Under the pieces are notes generated by a model. That model worked only from the letters and a program-made list of their open reading frames with translations, did no database searches and had not been told where the DNA came from. 34,673 nt of DNA. It comes from Nitrospira sp. (GTDB lineage: Bacteria > Nitrospirota > Nitrospiria > Nitrospirales > Nitrospiraceae). The DNA lies in contig JANDJC010000028.1 of assembly GCA_024331045.1 (NCBI GenBank), positions 1 to 34,673 of the forward strand. Reading direction: 5' to 3'. Positions 1 through 7,809 of this stretch are shown here, piece after piece. Made by a program: the position numbers and the translations under genes. Every line of letters begins with the position of its first letter. Position 1 is the first letter of the stretch.

Positions 1-365
1 AGGTTATAGCCAGTTGCAACAGGCTTCAGAATCCACCGGTCGACTTGCCGGTTAAACTCAAAGATCTTTGTGTTGAGCGGTTCCCAGGGATCATATTCCT
101 CGATGTCCAATTCACCGGCTTCGGCGAAGGGATCATAGGGTTCATCAGAGGAGCTTGGAGGGTCGCCTGGTTCTTCTGTCAAGGTGGAGAAAGCTATCAC
201 ACGGGGAACGGCTGTACTTGGGAGAGTGTCGGCGTGAGATGAGAAATCGGTTGAGGAAATGGCCTGAGCACTAGGAGCGAGGAGGGCTCCAACCAACGCA
301 AGAACGAACATGCTATTCCTGTTTCTGCTTGCACAACAACGCCTACCCTGTTTCCCGGCCTTCAT
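1..365 (-). CDS. mlaA: MlaA (VacJ) family protein, N-terminal part, cut by window edge
   Basis: The reverse strand encodes a signal peptide followed by a Ser/Pro/Asp-rich linker and the MlaA signature DPWEPLNTKIFEFNRQVDRW, ending in LKPVATGYN at the window edge. MlaA proteins sit in the outer membrane and remove mislocalised phospholipid from the outer leaflet with the Mla ABC system. I chose the ATG at 365 because a GGGGGA ribosome-binding site lies about 8 nt upstream and the N-terminus is basic (MKAGKQGRR) before the hydrophobic FVLALVGALLA segment. An internal ATG at 311 is possible but has a weaker site. There is no lipobox cysteine after the hydrophobic stretch, so it may be periplasmic rather than lipidated. 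The C-terminal majority lies outside the window. Confidence 0.88.
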   Translation of the reverse strand, partial: MKAGKQGRRCCASRNRNSMFVLALVGALLAPSAQAISSTDFSSHADTLPSTAVPRVIAFSTLTEEPGDPPSSSDEPYDPFAEAGELDIEEYDPWEPLNTKIFEFNRQVDRWILKPVATGYN

Positions 366-434
366 AGATGCGTCCCCCGTTGGCTGTTTATTGAGACGAC
401 AAGACGTGGATGGATACACTGCCGAAACGAGAGA

Positions 435-454
435 CGAACTTTACCAAAAGTTCG
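435..454. promoter_or_regulatory. Perfect 8-bp inverted repeat upstream of mlaA
   Basis: Arms CGAACTTT and AAAGTTCG are separated by ACCA, about 70 bp upstream of the mlaA start. The symmetry suits a dimeric repressor site or a small leader hairpin. There is no direct evidence of function. Confidence 0.35.
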
Positions 455-599
455 GGTGATCGCCAATCATTTTTTCCGCCGTTCCACTAACTCAACAAGA
501 TGGACAATCATTTGTGGACGGACAGGAAGAGATGACCCAAAGCAGAGACGGTCTCGTCTGGAAGGATAACGAGGGTGATGGGGGCGCGAAGGGGGAAAC

Positions 600-628
600 G
601 GCCATGACCACCCTTGTTAGTCATGGCC
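600..628. terminator. Hairpin, candidate terminator for the minus-strand 27-aa gene
   Basis: Arms GGCCATGAC and GTCATGGCC enclose an 11-nt loop, with further GAAAC/GTTTC complementarity outside a bulge. On the minus strand it lies about 150 nt after the small gene's stop and is followed by GTTTCC, a poor U-tract. It could be a terminator or a processing/stability hairpin. Confidence 0.35.
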
Positions 629-775
629 GCCTCGTTTCACTTTACCTCCTTTCCTCTTCAAGGGATAATCCGCACGTGCCCTTCTTGCTTGCGATGGTCA
701 TTCGCCATTTTCCGACCTCTTCCAAAACTGAACAAGGAAGAAGTTTAGGGAGTCTTCAAAAGAGTAGGGGGCTCT

Positions 776-859
776 TTACGCTCCTTTCTTGTACACAATT
801 AATCCGCCGATCAACAGTGCGAGCATCACCGCAATAAAAAGCATCAGCATGCTGTCCAT
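776..859 (-). CDS. 27-residue single-span membrane protein
   Basis: The sequence is MDSMLMLFIAVMLALL followed by IGGLIVYKKGA. It is a single hydrophobic helix of about 20 residues ending in a lysine pair, so the C-terminus should face the cytoplasm. An AAAGGAG ribosome-binding site lies 8 nt before the ATG, which is the main reason to believe a gene this short. The preceding bases CCGAAAGGAG are identical to those before the 53-residue membrane protein that starts at 6056. Size and topology resemble accessory subunits of membrane oxidases or other one-helix regulators, but I cannot assign a family and infer no function. Confidence 0.6.
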   Translation of the reverse strand: MDSMLMLFIAVMLALLIGGLIVYKKGA

Positions 860-1178
860 ATGCCAGGCTCCTTTCGGTTAAAGTGTTTTCCCCTCTTCCC
901 ATCTCGATCGATGGGGCTATCACCATGGGAGCAGTTGGTCACCCTCTTCCCAGCGCGGCTATCGACCTCGCCAGTCTTTGGGTCAACAGGCTCCCTTGAA
1001 AAGGGCCCCAGCAACTCTCATGCTCGATATCCAAATGAGAGTCAGTGGTTTTTCGCAGAAAACGAAGAGGCGACAGGAAGAAATCCGAACAAGGAGTCGA
1101 TCAATGGGGAAAAAATCAGCAGAATCGTCCAAACGGTTTGACAGGGGGATGGTGAGGAAAAATGGTGAGGAAAACAGG
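860..1178. other. Intergenic region with an 11-bp direct repeat
   Basis: No gene is recognisable between the 27-residue protein and the yqjG pseudogene. CCCTCTTCCCA occurs at 891-901 and again at 942-952, a 51-bp spacing (about five helical turns) upstream of the small minus-strand gene. This could be a paired regulator site or chance in a pyrimidine-rich stretch. Confidence 0.4.
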
Positions 1179-2179
1179 TTATACCAATTGTCTCTCCCGG
1201 TGGGGTGACGTGAGGTCTTGAATAGGACTAAGGGGCACAATGGGGGAGGGATTGATGGCTGTAAGGGGCATGTATCCTGATGCTTGATATGGTGGAAGTT
1301 GACCGTCTCAGCGATGCCGTCGGTTTGTTTGGTTTGTTTGATAGAGGTCCTTGAGACACCCAAAGAGATTTGGGTAAATCGACGATTCGCCGAAGATTGC
1401 ACGTGAAGTGGCCGTGATAGACGGCGTCGAGCCGGATCAGCGTGCCGAACAGATGCCAGTCAGTCTCGACAAAGGCCGGTCCCAAGAGATAGCGGCAGGT
1501 AGCCAAGCGGGTCTCAAGACAATCAAGCGCCTTGAACGGCCGCGAGGTGGCCTGTTCGTAGATCCGTTGCGATGTTGTAAAGCCTGCTCGATACACACCG
1601 TTATTAATATGTTCATAAATGAAACGATTGAGCGTATCAATTTCTCCGCGCAACCGTTCCGGATATAGCCAGATATAGATCGAGAAGGGAATCAGTTCAT
1701 CGATCAAATTCGTGGTTGAAGGTGCGCAGGAGATCGCTGTCGGAGTTCGTGACCATTCGGTTCGTCACAGTATCCCATAAAACGGATCCTGTTACACGCC
1801 CTCGATCGTGCGGGTCAGTCGCGCTGTACGCCTCACTGAGAAATTGCAACCCATTGATGGGGTCGTGGCCATGTCCTGGTCCCTCGCGGAAGGCCCATCC
1901 CTGTTTGCGGCGGATTGGATCTACGACCGTCATCCCCATGATCCCTTCGAGCTTCTTGAGCTTGCGAACAATGATGAGCCGATGGCCCCAAGAGCAGGCC
2001 CAGGAAACGCAGAGATGATAATGATGAGGGATGGGAGGATATCCTGAGCCCCCGTCCGCAGTGACCCACCCTCGGAATGCGTCAGGCCGCCGCTTGAATT
2101 CCCAGTTGCCGACAGTTCTCTTGGAAATTGAGCTTGACGACACATGGCCACGTTCGTAAACCAGTATCAGAAGACCGGT
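1179..2179 (-). pseudogene. yqjG: Decayed glutathionyl-hydroquinone reductase (YqjG/ECM4 family)
   Basis: Read on the minus strand in successive frames, the segment reconstructs an almost full-length YqjG-type glutathione transferase (about 330 codons, close to the family's usual length). The N-terminal thioredoxin-fold part includes FRGWVTADG, YHLCVSWACSWGHR (family CPWAHR, with the nucleophilic Cys kept but P and A changed) and GRVTGSVLWD. The C-terminal part includes INNGVYRAGFTTSQ, RYLLGPAFVETDW, DGIAETVNFHHIKH, then INPSPIVPLSPIQDL. The frame changes at least four times: near 1700 (a GATC/GATG near-repeat after HEFD), near 1365 (an extra A in CCCAAATC), at 1322-1345 (expanded AAAC units, GGTTTGTTT twice on the plus strand), and near 1280. 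No intact product is possible. The homology and the frame breaks are read directly; inactivity is inferred. Confidence 0.85.
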
Positions 2180-3069
2180 AGCAGTGGGGCATAAAGGTGA
2201 CTGCATCGGCGAGATCGTTTTTCTTCCATTCTGTCGCGTATTGCGACGGCGGAATGTCTGCGAGGGCAAGGACGCGGATTCTCTTAGCGCTCAGTTACGA
2301 GACGGGCTGTCACGTCGCCTTTCCTTTGTTGAAGTGATGAAAGAAAAACGTGATCCATAGCTGTTCTGAGCAGACCGGCCTTCGCCGTGGGGGGACCCGG
2401 CAGGGGCCTCCTGTTGTCCCCTGCTGTTAAACGGTCTGTGCAACAGCGGAAGGACAGATCGATGTTGAGGCGGCAATGTCTGGTCCTAGGCGGTTCTGCA
2501 TGACCTAATGAGATCTCCCTTTGAAAGAATCTGCCCCTCCTTCTGGTCAGCTAGAACGGGCAATGATGTTTGCGGATGCGCCCCTCGTTGCAGATGCCGA
2601 AGCTGATGTTTGACAGCTTCAAGCTCAGTGGGGCTCAAAGCATTGAGCTACCATAAGAGAAATTGCCAGTGTCGAAACATACCAGTTCTGGCCGTCCTTC
2701 CCGCATCGTTCTCCCCACTGACCTCATCCTTGTTTCCGCTTCTGCTTGCCTGTCCAGGGAACCGGTTGTCTCCCTCTGTGTAGCGGGATGCACCGATGGT
2801 CGAATTTCACTTCTGCGGGGTTGCTCCTTCTGTTCCTTCTCCTTCTCTATCCCTCCCCTTCCTCTTCCTCAGATTGGCTGATCCCTGTGAAAGAACCAGC
2901 GGAGGAAGACGATCTCATCGCTTTCTCCCGTTCGCGGAGCACTATGGGCACCGAATTTGTATGGTGTGGCTAGTGAAGCCTTCCTGGTAGGGCAAAAGAG
3001 AGGCGGTGCATACCTCGGAGAGGAACGCCGCGGCGTCTGGTTAAAGATGTGAGGAGGGAGGGATTGTTC
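2180..3069. other. 890-bp stretch with no confident gene
   Basis: Between the yqjG pseudogene and the FGE-fold gene I see only weak candidates: a possible 61-residue secreted peptide at 2788-2973 and a 50-codon minus-strand fragment at 2486-2638. The CAGGGG/CCCCTG pair near 2400-2425 can form a six-pair hairpin. The region probably holds further gene debris. Confidence 0.5.
2788..2973 (+). CDS. Possible small exported peptide (weak)
   Basis: The frame reads MHRWSNFTSAGLLLLFLLLL, then YPSPSSSSD and an acidic tail, ending FVWCG. It has the shape of a signal peptide followed by about 35 residues. The ribosome-binding site is poor (AGCGGG directly before the ATG) and no family is recognised. It may be chance in a CT-rich stretch, since leucine and serine are what such DNA encodes. 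Confidence 0.2.
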   Translation: MHRWSNFTSAGLLLLFLLLLYPSPSSSSDWLIPVKEPAEEDDLIAFSRSRSTMGTEFVWCG

Positions 3070-4317
3070 ATGAGAAGAAGGATGTTGCACGTGATCATCG
3101 TCATCTGCGTGGTTGCACTGGGGGGAACTGGGGAGGCGCACACCGCTCACGCGGCCAAGCCCGGAGACAAAGAATTGGCCAAAGGAGAAGAACTCTTGAA
3201 GAACAAACAATACAGCGAGGCTCGCGCGTCATTGGAAGCGGGCCTTTCAAAAGACCCATCCAACGTGCAAGGTCATTTCAATCTAGCCGAGGCGTGCCGT
3301 GCCTTAGAAGATTGGACCTGTGCGGAGGAACATTATGACAGTGCGTTGCAGTTGGATGAAGAAGTGGGTGGGTCTTCTCTGCCCAAGACCAAGGCCAAAG
3401 TCTGGCGCTTGCGTGAAGAGATGAAGGTGTGGGGGCTGTTGAACGAAGCCAAGCGTCTGCTGGCCAGCGGAAGAATGAAGCAGGCGGAAGAGGCCTTGAG
3501 CAACGCCCGCGACCTGGGCATTACCCATGAGCAGCAGACGTTGTTTCAGCAACTACAGGCCAAGGTTCCTCGTTCTCGCTCCGCCTCTTCCAAACATGCA
3601 AGTGGATCGGCAGGAGGACCGCAGGCTGATTCTCTTGACGCAGAGATGGTCTTTGTTCCGGCCGGCAAATTTACGCGGGGGAGCAACCTGGCGGACGATG
3701 AAAAGCCGGTGCGCCAGATTTATCTCAACGCGTTTTATATTGATAAGTACGAAGTCACGGTAGGGCAGTACGCGCGCTACTTGGAGGCGACCGACATGGA
3801 AGAGCCACCGGATTGGAACATTATGAATCAGCCCCAGCATCAGAGGCGGCCGGTGGTCAACGTCAGTTGGGAGGACGCCGTCAATTATTGCAAATGGGCG
3901 GGCAAACGACTGCCGACCGAAGCGGAGTGGGAAAAGGCGGCCCGGGGAACAGACGGGCGCATCTATCCCTGGGGCAATGAAGCGCCTACACGATTGCATG
4001 CCAATTACGGGAGGAAAGAGTGGGATGATCATTTTGCCTTAACCCCGGTCGGATCGTTTGAGGCGGGGAAGAGTCCTTATGGTGCCTATGATATGGCCGG
4101 CAATGCCTGGGAGTGGGTGTTTGACTGGTATGACCATGACTTTTACAAGACAAGTCCCGATAAAAATCCTATCGGGCCAGCCAAGGGAACCGAAAAGGTA
4201 GTACGGGGAGGATCATGGTTGTACGTGGCAGACTTTATGCGGTCGGCTCACCGATTCAATGCCCACCCTTCGAATCGCCATTTTGGCTACGGGTTCCGTT
4301 GTGCCAAGACGCCGTAG
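3070..4317 (+). CDS. Exported TPR plus formylglycine-generating-enzyme-fold (SUMF1-like) protein
   Basis: The 415-residue product starts MRRRMLHVIIVICVVALGG and has a signal peptide ending near HAAKPG. Residues about 30-165 form TPR-like helices (GEELLKNKQYSEARASLE; GHFNLAEACRAL). A Ser/Gly linker precedes the FGE-sulfatase domain (about 190-412), with MVFVPAGKFTRGS, YEVTVGQYARYL, NVSWEDAVNYCKWAGKRLPT, EAEWEKAARG, YPWGNE, YDMAGNAWEWVFDW, VVRGGSWLY and FGYGFRCA. I preferred the ATG at 3070 to an in-frame GTG at 3049 because a GGAGGGAG site lies about 9 nt upstream. The paired copper-binding cysteines of true FGE are missing: the segment after GGSW is LYVADF. It is therefore probably a structural or binding relative rather than a sulfatase-activating oxidase. 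It stands alone, with no sulfatase nearby. Confidence 0.9.
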   Translation: MRRRMLHVIIVICVVALGGTGEAHTAHAAKPGDKELAKGEELLKNKQYSEARASLEAGLSKDPSNVQGHFNLAEACRALEDWTCAEEHYDSALQLDEEVGGSSLPKTKAKVWRLREEMKVWGLLNEAKRLLASGRMKQAEEALSNARDLGITHEQQTLFQQLQAKVPRSRSASSKHASGSAGGPQADSLDAEMVFVPAGKFTRGSNLADDEKPVRQIYLNAFYIDKYEVTVGQYARYLEATDMEEPPDWNIMNQPQHQRRPVVNVSWEDAVNYCKWAGKRLPTEAEWEKAARGTDGRIYPWGNEAPTRLHANYGRKEWDDHFALTPVGSFEAGKSPYGAYDMAGNAWEWVFDWYDHDFYKTSPDKNPIGPAKGTEKVVRGGSWLYVADFMRSAHRFNAHPSNRHFGYGFRCAKTP

Positions 4318-5491
4318 CGTCGTGACAACCGTCGCCTGTGAGGGGGTATGGCCAAGAAGGACGCATTGGACAAGGAAGGCTCGCGCGAGAAGCAAGGTCG
4401 CGGAGGCGGAAGAGGAGAAAGGGGCAGTCTGGCCGTCCTCTTTTCCTATCCGCCCTGGCTCTCTTCAAGGATAACAGAAGAAGGATGAGAGATGGTTCAA
4501 TCGAAATCATGGGGCGTGTCAGGGAAATAAGGTCTGTCAAGGAGGTTCCGTGTCGGCTGCGCGCTTCCCGAACGGTTGCGAAGATCGAAGAACCGTGGAC
4601 GATCCTCCCCATGAGGCCCCGACTGGAAGTGAGCCAAGAGAAGGCGGCGAGGATGCGCTACGCTTGGTAGCCGGAGAGACGATGATCTGCACGTAACTTC
4701 GTTGTGTTATGAGCCGGTGCGGAAGCGTTCTCTCATGCCGGTGGCTTACTTTAGGGGTGTACTGAGAGGGCGCCGGCCCGATGGCCACGGGACGAAAATG
4801 TGCAGGATCGCCTTGCCGCTCGTCTTATGGTGCGTAGTTTCACGCACCGCCCCTACGCTGTTTCAACGAATGGCGGGAAGCGAACGGCTGAACGAACAGC
4901 TGAATATGTTCGGGAGGGTGGAATGACGACGAGATAGTCGAAGCGAATGAAGGTCGTGCCGACAAACTGGCAATCAGCGTTGATCCTTTTATCCAATACC
5001 TTCATTCCGCATCGTGATCTTCCCTTCAACGACTGCTGGGGGAAAAGAGGCTCCACTCTGGCGCGCGTTTGGGCTCATGAGCCGATGCGCATCTGTCCCG
5101 CAACCGCGAGAAGTCTGGCTCAGATCTCTGGTCTCGCCCGACCACCCTCGCTAAAAAGTATAGGAGAAATTGGCGACAGAGAATATGTCGACGACTAGGC
5201 GGACCGACCGGGAATCCTGTAGGCAACAGGTGGTGCCGTCGGGGCGGGGTGTTCAGTGAGTCGGGCTCGTTACAGTATCGCAGGATATCGGTTATTGAGA
5301 GGATAAACTTGTCATGCTGGCCTGGAAGGTCTCTAGGCGGTGAGAGGGGGCAACGGTTGAGTCATGGCGCGGACATTGGCGGAGACGTTTGCCGTTCAGC
5401 TGCTTGGCAACCTGCCTTCGATCAGGATAGGATTCCCCGCCCGTTTGCGAGTCGGAAGACGTGTTCTCACTGGGAATGGTGGCAACGGTTC
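4318..5491. other. About 1.2 kb without a recognisable gene
   Basis: No open frame here has protein-like composition, and I recognise no tRNA or other RNA. A 46-codon frame at 4348 (MAKKDALDKEGSREK) and a 58-codon frame at 5364 are the only candidates with plausible starts; neither shows a family or a convincing end. A 12-bp palindrome GGCTCATGAGCC lies at 5072-5083. The region is likely degraded coding sequence or a spacer. Confidence 0.5.
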
Positions 5492-5779
5492 ATGTCCCAT
5501 ACAGACCGCCGTTCAGTTGAACTTCCCAAAACCGCGATAGAAGCATTGCGGCGAGGTGACCTGATCAGAGCCATCATGGCCGTGCGCCGGGAGCAGCGGG
5601 TTGGTTTCAAGGAAGCCAAGGAACGGGTAGAGCGTTACATTGCTGGCCAACCAGCTCTCAAAAAGAAAATGGAAAAAGTGGTGGTTAATGCTCAGCACAC
5701 GTTTACCCGGTGGATGATCGGGTTCGTCCTTGTGGCAATCCTCGTCTTCATGTTCGTCATGTGGAAACGCGGAATCTAG
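5492..5779 (+). CDS. Small membrane protein with L7/L12 C-terminal-like domain
   Basis: The 95-residue product has a soluble N-terminal half, IEALRRGDLIRAIMAVRREQ then GFKEAKERVERYI. This matches the pattern of the ribosomal L7/L12 C-terminal domain (helix, short loop, G-x-KEAK-x-VE). After a linker comes one membrane helix, WMIGFVLVAILVFMFVMW, with a positive tail (KRGI). The same architecture recurs at 21032-21310, so the two are paralogue-like. The start at 5492 was chosen because residues encoded upstream in the same frame look non-coding; the ribosome-binding site is weak. L7/L12-like domains outside ribosomes occur in small bacterial proteins of unknown function. A protein-contact role at the membrane is inference. 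Confidence 0.72.
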   Translation: MSHTDRRSVELPKTAIEALRRGDLIRAIMAVRREQRVGFKEAKERVERYIAGQPALKKKMEKVVVNAQHTFTRWMIGFVLVAILVFMFVMWKRGI

Positions 5780-5835
5780 GGATGCGCGGAAAGGAAGAGG
5801 ATGTGAGAAAAAGGAAAAGTAAGTGAAAATCCCAC

Positions 5836-5857
5836 GGAGGCCGGCCTCCTCTCGTTT
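5836..5857 (+). terminator. Palindromic terminator after the 95-aa gene
   Basis: The 14-bp palindrome GGAGGCCGGCCTCC (5836-5849) is followed by TCTCGTTTT, about 57 nt after the stop at 5779. It is a reasonable rho-independent terminator for the plus-strand gene, although the palindrome has no natural loop beyond its central bases. Confidence 0.5.
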
Positions 5858-5877
5858 TCGGGGAAAAGCGGTACCAG

Positions 5878-5890
5878 CCTCCGAAGGAGG
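5878..5890 (-). terminator. Short hairpin after the 53-aa membrane protein
   Basis: CCTCC-GAA-GGAGG starts five bases beyond the minus-strand stop codon. On the minus strand it reads CCTCC-TTC-GGAGG and is followed later by CTTTT. It and the 5836 palindrome separate the two convergent small genes. Confidence 0.45.
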
Positions 5891-5894
5891 GTGA

Positions 5895-6056
5895 CTACCC
5901 TCGCCCACTTCGGTAGCGAGGAAGTCTGGCCTTGACCGGCATGAGTGCTTTCTGCACGGCCGTGGTTTTGATGCTCCCACTGCCGACCGCAAAAACCATC
6001 AACGATGCTCCGATCACACTCATCGTCAGGGCGGTCTCCAAAAGGCTTTCTATCAT
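5895..6056 (-). CDS. 53-residue small membrane protein
   Basis: The sequence begins MIESLLETALTMSVIGASLM and has one hydrophobic span (about residues 4-25, through VFAVGSGS). A basic tail follows (KALMPVKARLPRYRSGRG), so the C-terminus is probably cytoplasmic. The ribosome-binding site GAAAGGAGGTGAGCA before the ATG is close to ideal, and a TATAAT box lies about 27 nt upstream of the start codon. These signals make it a likely real gene despite its length. I recognise no family and assign no function. It converges on the L7/L12-like gene at 5492. Confidence 0.68.
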   Translation of the reverse strand: MIESLLETALTMSVIGASLMVFAVGSGSIKTTAVQKALMPVKARLPRYRSGRG

Positions 6057-6083
6057 TGCTCACCTCCTTTCGGACTTATTTTC

Positions 6084-6089
6084 ATTATA
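6084..6089 (-). promoter_or_regulatory. Perfect -10 box for the 53-aa gene
   Basis: The minus strand reads GCGGTATAATGAAAATAAG, and the consensus TATAAT is 27 nt before the start codon. No good -35 hexamer is visible at 16-18 bp, so an activator or a weak -35 element is likely. Confidence 0.5.
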
Positions 6090-6272
6090 CCGCATTCTCT
6101 TTCCATTGGAGGGCAGGCCGTGAAAAAAGATTCGTTTAGTCGAAGGGCCCCTTAAACTTAACGTAAGTGCGCGGACCAGTGGGAGAACAGGGCGTGACCG
6201 AAAGGGTCGCGGGGAATATCTGGAAGGATAAACACTTGCGCCGTAGACACCCATCGTTTGCGACGATCACTT

Positions 6273-6292
6273 GCTCTCGATCAAGCGAGAGC
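6273..6292 (-). terminator. Hairpin at the end of the AsmA-CHAT-M48 operon
   Basis: GCTCTCG-ATCAAG-CGAGAGC is a perfect 7-bp stem beginning 8 nt past the M48 stop on the minus strand. It lacks a U-tract, so it may be a 3'-end protecting hairpin or part of a factor-dependent terminator. Confidence 0.4.
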
Positions 6293-6300
6293 TGAAGGAG

Positions 6301-7278
6301 CTAGGCAGGGCCCATGCGTGAGCGGAATCGTTCGGCCAGATAAGGATAGTGGCGAGCTTCCGCGTAGCGGGCTGCGACGCCTGTGGCCCGTTTCAGCCGT
6401 TCCACCGTGGAAGGGTGAGTGGAGAAAAATCGCGAGGCAGCCATTCCCTCCTGTGATTTGAGGGTAGTCAAGTAATCCCTCAGGCCGTTCGGATGGTAGC
6501 CGGCCCGGTAGGTGTACTCAATTCCAACGGTGTCGGCCTCGAACTCCATCTCCTTATCGAGTCCCTTCTCAAACAACATGTCGGTCGCGGCATCGATCAC
6601 GTTCGAAAAAAGTTGGGGGTCTTTCCTCATGATGCTTATGCTGAATTCGGACAAGTTGGCCAGGATCGCGCTGCGCTGGAGCGTCTTTAACATGTGTCTT
6701 TGCGTGACGTGCGCGACTTCATGCGCCAACACGCCGGCCAGTTCAGCCTCGTTCTTGAGGGTCTTGAGCAGGCCAATCGTGACAAAAATGTAGCCGCCCG
6801 GCGCGGCAAAGGCGTTCTGCTCGGGGCTGTTCAAGATCGCGAAACGAAATGTTAGTTCAGGCCGATCAGAAACCTCGGCGACGGTCCTGCCCACCAAGTT
6901 GACATAGGTGGTGAGAGCCTCATCCCTGTATTCGCCGCCGAATCGGGCAAACGCCTCCATCGCCACGGCTTGACCGATGGCGAGTTCTTCCTCTAATCCG
7001 ATCGGCTGAAGAGCCTGTACGGTTTTGAGTCCCTTCTTGATGAGATCCAGATCCTTTTCCTTGGCACCCAGTAAGCCGCCGATTCCGTCAATCAGGCCCT
7101 TGGGTTCGGACGGTTGAGCCTGTTGGCCTTTGGATTGGCTTGATTTCTTGTCGGCGGGAGGCGAGAGCAATTGGTCGAGGATGCCCCATGAGGGATCAAC
7201 GATTCCGCCCGCCAATGCGAGCGACAGCAACGTGATCGTCCATGTTCGCTTCCATGTTCGCCCTCTGGTGCCGTTCAT
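6301..7278 (-). CDS. Exported M48-family zinc metalloprotease (BepA/LoiP-like)
   Basis: The 325-residue protein has an N-terminal signal peptide (basic RGRTWKRT, then TITLLSLALAGG). The M48 motif is HEVAH at residues 186-190 inside GVLAHEVAHVTQRHM, and the third zinc ligand is Glu247 in EFEADTVG. FAAPGGYIFVTIGLL and FFSTHPSTVERLK are also typical of the family. Relatives such as BepA act in the periplasm on outer-membrane proteins. The long C-terminal TPR region of BepA is absent here. It is the last gene of the minus-strand operon. Its ATG overlaps the stop of the SH3-like gene (ATGA), implying coupled translation. Its substrate is unknown; operon context suggests envelope quality control. 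Confidence 0.9.
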   Translation of the reverse strand: MNGTRGRTWKRTWTITLLSLALAGGIVDPSWGILDQLLSPPADKKSSQSKGQQAQPSEPKGLIDGIGGLLGAKEKDLDLIKKGLKTVQALQPIGLEEELAIGQAVAMEAFARFGGEYRDEALTTYVNLVGRTVAEVSDRPELTFRFAILNSPEQNAFAAPGGYIFVTIGLLKTLKNEAELAGVLAHEVAHVTQRHMLKTLQRSAILANLSEFSISIMRKDPQLFSNVIDAATDMLFEKGLDKEMEFEADTVGIEYTYRAGYHPNGLRDYLTTLKSQEGMAASRFFSTHPSTVERLKRATGVAARYAEARHYPYLAERFRSRMGPA

Positions 7279-7796
7279 GGTGTCTCTTCCGAAAATTCTC
7301 CGACCGATCCTTCCCGCTGGAACTTCAGCAGCTCTTCCCGCGAGATCACCCGGTCTTCCATCCTCTGGACCGCTTCCTTGGCGGCTTGATCGACGTGTTT
7401 GGTCGTTGCATATCGTTCGGACGTTTCTTTCAAGCCTCTGATGCTACCACCACTGCTGGCTTCCCGTGCAGCGATGCGGGTATCGCCGGTTACAGCGGAC
7501 AAGAGGTCACCGCTTCCTCCACTGACTTTCTGATCACTCAGCGTAAATTTAAAGACCCAGCCGGTTTTGCCGGATGGGGCCTGGACTTTAAAATGGCGAT
7601 CGCTCTTTTCGATCACCCGGACCTGGGCTCCCCGACGGAGCGTTTCCACGACCTTCGAGGTGGGAGATTTTTCCTCTGTCAGTTTGACCTCTTCCCGGCT
7701 CACGTACATGGTTTGGGCGAATAGAAAAGAGGGAACCAGCGCCAGCACTGTCCCGAAGGTGAGTATCATCAGGAGGAGATGTCGGTCGCGCATCAT
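7275..7796 (-). CDS. Exported SH3-like (SH3b) protein
   Basis: The 173-residue product has a signal peptide (MMRDRHLLLMILTFGTVLAL to about FAQ). A bacterial SH3-like domain follows (about 30-92), with VKLTEEKSPTSKVVETLRRG, AQVRVIEKSDRHFKVQAP and KTGWVFKFTLS. The rest is a charged, probably helical tail rich in Glu/Lys/Arg, ending SVGEFSEETP. SH3b domains commonly bind peptidoglycan or peptides. It lies between the CHAT gene (13-nt gap) and the M48 gene (ATGA overlap). An adaptor linking the protease to the cell wall or to partner proteins is an inference. Start may be either of two adjacent ATGs (7796 or 7793). Confidence 0.85.
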   Translation of the reverse strand: MMRDRHLLLMILTFGTVLALVPSFLFAQTMYVSREEVKLTEEKSPTSKVVETLRRGAQVRVIEKSDRHFKVQAPSGKTGWVFKFTLSDQKVSGGSGDLLSAVTGDTRIAAREASSGGSIRGLKETSERYATTKHVDQAAKEAVQRMEDRVISREELLKFQREGSVGEFSEETP

Positions 7797-7809
7797 GGTC
7801 TCTCGTACT

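Larger units (their letters stand above)
366..775. other. Intergenic region upstream of mlaA with two inverted repeats
   Basis: I see no convincing gene here. The stretch holds the mlaA upstream region, a perfect 8-bp-arm palindrome at 435-454, and a 9-bp-arm hairpin at 600-628 downstream of the 27-residue membrane protein. Open frames in this stretch have compositions unlike proteins. Confidence 0.6.

Noticed and set aside
2486..2638. 50-codon minus-strand frame beginning LSPTELEAVKHQLRHLQ
   Set aside because: Protein-like at first, but only a TTG start without a ribosome-binding site, an upstream stop close by and no recognisable continuation; at most a gene fragment.
4338..4670. 110-codon plus-strand frame after the FGE-fold gene
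   Set aside because: Arg-rich composition without motifs, typical of spurious frames in G+C-rich DNA.
5249..5491. N-terminal extension of the 95-aa protein by 81 codons
   Set aside because: The extra residues look non-coding and contain no domain; the ATG at 5492 starts the recognisable part.
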